Position numbers and translations under genes: made by a program. Positions 62,076 through 64,000 of a DNA stretch of 64,000 nt are shown one piece after another; positions within the stretch are counted from its first letter, which is position 1, and every line of letters starts with the position of its first letter. The stretch spans positions 33,048,001-33,112,000 of the forward strand of contig NC_065539.1 in NCBI RefSeq assembly GCF_932294415.1, in the 5' to 3' direction. This DNA is from Quercus robur (lineage: Eukaryota; Streptophyta; Magnoliopsida; Fagales; Fagaceae). Under the pieces are notes generated by a model, which saw nothing but the letters and a program-made list of their open reading frames with translations, searched no databases and was not told the origin of the DNA.

Positions 62076-63463
62076 ATGGCCAACTCCTCTATATCGAAAC
62101 GCCAGAAACTCTATTGTAGAGAAGAAACAGTGGGTGCGGATAGGATCAGTGATCTTCCGGATTGTCTTCTCATTCACATCCTTTCATTCCTCAGAACCAA
62201 ACAGGCCATCCAAACTAGCAGGTTGTCAAGTAGGTGGAAACTCCTCTGGACTTACGTCCCAAAACTCAACCTCGACATTGACAGTTTTCCAGAGTTTGAG
62301 TGTGACAAAGTTGGTTCGATTATCAATTTTGAATGCTATGTGTCCCAGGTTTTGGCTAAACACAAAGCAAAGTACCTCCGAAATTTTCGCTTGAAATACG
62401 AGTTATATCATCAGAAACGTCTTGACAGATGGATTTCCACCTTTACTACTTCTGCTCTTAACCTCCAGGAACTTGATCTCCAGATTATCAATTGTCCTAC
62501 TACTCCTACTGACTGCTTTTGGAAGTTGCCACATAGCATATTCTATTGCAACAAATTAGTGGTTCTGAAAATAGAAGGGCACATTGTTCTCGATCCTTCG
62601 TCTTCATCATCCTTTCAACTCAACACACTGAAGATACTGCGTCTTGAAAGTATTACTTTCGCAAATCGCTACTCTTTCGTGACACTCCTCTCTTTTTGCC
62701 CAGTCCTTGAAGATTTGACCTTGATAATAGATGATTATAAGGAATTTAAATTTAAAATTTGTGTACCTACTTTGAAAAGATTAAGTGTCTCCTATTTAAA
62801 TAACAAACTCAAAATAGACACCCCATCTCTTGAGTACTTTGATTTTGAGGTAGTGTCATCCTTATTTATTTTTTGTTCTAACCACTGTTACAAGCTTTTA
62901 TATATGTTGTTGTGCTTAAAATCTCTCTTCCTGCAGTGTCAACGCAGCTATGGTTCGATTTGTCCTACCAGGTTCCAGAATTTGGTCTGCCTGGTTTTCA
63001 AATATAATGGGCATAACTTGAGTGTGCTAAAGGCGTTGCTCCTACTGGCACCTAATCTACGAGTTGTTTTAGTTGATAAGGTTAGTTTAGTTAATCAAAG
63101 GATTTTTTATTTATTTATATACTTTTCCCTAAATTTAAATTATTTATCTGTTGTCATAAGAAGTACCGTAACCATGTGTCGTGTCATCATCAGATTGCTA
63201 AAGGTCGTACACAGAAGTTATACTGGACTGAGCCACCAAATGATCCTAATTCTTTGTTATCACACCTTACAACATTTTACTTTAGAGGATATAAAGGATT
63301 AAAACATGAAGTGGATTTTGTAAAATTTATTCTAAAGGAGGCAAGAGTATTGAAGGCAGTGAGAATCGAAGTTCATCATCGTTCTAAGTCGAAGAAAAGT
63401 GTTTTTGAGGAACTATCCATATTCCCAAGGCGCTCTAGCACATGTCTACTTTCAGTTAAATAA
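62076..63463 (+). CDS. F-box/LRR/FBD protein
   Basis: Two exons, 62076-63080 and 63194-63463, phase 0, 424 aa. The F-box lies near residues 20-65 (DRISDLPDCLLIHILSFLRT, SRLSSRWKLLWTYVPKL). Leucine-rich segments follow (LNLQELDLQIINCP, LNTLKILRLESITF, CPVLEDLTLI). The C-terminal FBD domain is in exon 2 (LLSHLTTFYFRGYKGLKHEV, FVKFILKEARVLKAVRIEV, FPRRSSTCLLSV). F-box proteins link SKP1-cullin ubiquitin ligases to substrates; the substrate is unknown. The family is large and fast-evolving. A GAG|GTAGTG donor and CTGCAG acceptor at 62850-62936 could define an extra 87-nt intron, but that stretch is in frame and reads as LRR (LLCLKSLFLQC), so I keep it as coding. Confidence 0.85.
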
Positions 63464-64000
63464 AATATGGGTTTGATATCTCTCTCTAAACTAGTTTATA
63501 AATGGTAGTCATCAATAAACTCCATAGGCATGTTACAAACTTGTTTTTTTTTTTTTTTTTTTAATGGTAAATTATAAATCATTCTCTCTTAACTTGTACA
63601 TGCTTTCAATTTCCTTTCAAGTTCTTTTCCCCCCTTCATTTTAGCCGTTTGAATTATAAATCATTCCCTTTGTTTCTTGGGTTTGGTGAAACCTTTGTGC
63701 AAACACCTTCATAAGAAAGGCATAGTTCTATTTGAAATTACGCTAAAATATCGATAAAAAGGAAAAGCTTCTAGATATACTTGAAGCATACTGGATCTTT
63801 CAGTTGGTTGCCTAGTTGTAACAATTGAAATGGTAAAATAATTAAGTGTGTCTATTCAAAGTTTAAACTATAGAAAAAAAAGAGTAAGTTATGTGTACTC
63901 CATAGGGGTTAGATAGGCTTCTAATGCACTTTGAGTAGAAGAAATGATAAAACCAAATCTCGAAGGTAAAATTTTTTGGGAGCTTTCATTTTTTATTGGT
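63464..64000. other. 3' flank of the F-box gene
   Basis: This is probably the 3' UTR, followed by intergenic AT-rich sequence with a T run at about 63545-63562. No further gene is visible before the window ends. Confidence 0.5.

Overview
The window is nuclear DNA from a flowering plant, probably a woody eudicot. It is AT-rich, has GT-AG introns, and carries plant-type LINEs, Helitrons, Mutator-like, hAT-like and PIF/Harbinger-like elements and a Copia-like LTR element. The sequence does not fix the species. No tRNA, rRNA, CRISPR or prokaryotic feature was found.

Four host genes are supported. (1) 478-5905 (+): a seven-exon ING1-type PHD-finger chromatin reader, 241 aa. (2) 9770-14271 (-): an 18-exon mitochondrial chaperonin CPN60/HSP60, 578 aa, with a candidate heat-shock element next to a TATA-like box. 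(3) 45012-45736 (+): a short Myb/SANT-like gene, preceded by nine tandem 383-bp copies of an exon-plus-intron unit (41357-44812). (4) 62076-63463 (+): an F-box/LRR/FBD gene, 424 aa.

Most of the rest is mobile DNA. 15250-18050 is a Pack-MULE type element holding the first exons of a cytosolic glutamyl-tRNA synthetase. 19196-20251 is a Tourist-like element with a GC-rich hAT-like element nested in it; a second, inverted copy of the GC-rich element lies at 61013-61590. 21466-25579 is a Helitron carrying an alpha/beta-hydrolase exon and a nested solo LTR. 26715-41095 is an old full-length LINE on the minus strand, split in its RNase H region by a young LTR element (27150-35369). That LTR element has a gag-like ORF and an extra plant-transposon-type ORF but no visible pol. 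47850-50546 is a head-to-tail Helitron pair; one member carries a PHD-finger piece of an ATX3/4/5-like histone methyltransferase. 51648-57365 is a second full-length LINE (+). 57533-58394 (hAT-like), 59047-60450 (long-TIR Mutator-like) and 60500-60971 (short Helitron) fill most of the right side.

The host genes do not form a functional cluster. The coherent theme is repeated capture of host exons by DNA transposons (three independent cases), plus an unusual tandem-exon array whose reading phases permit only one copy per mRNA. All splice sites, domains and target-site duplications were read by eye from the bases. No similarity search was run, and family names rest on recognised motifs.
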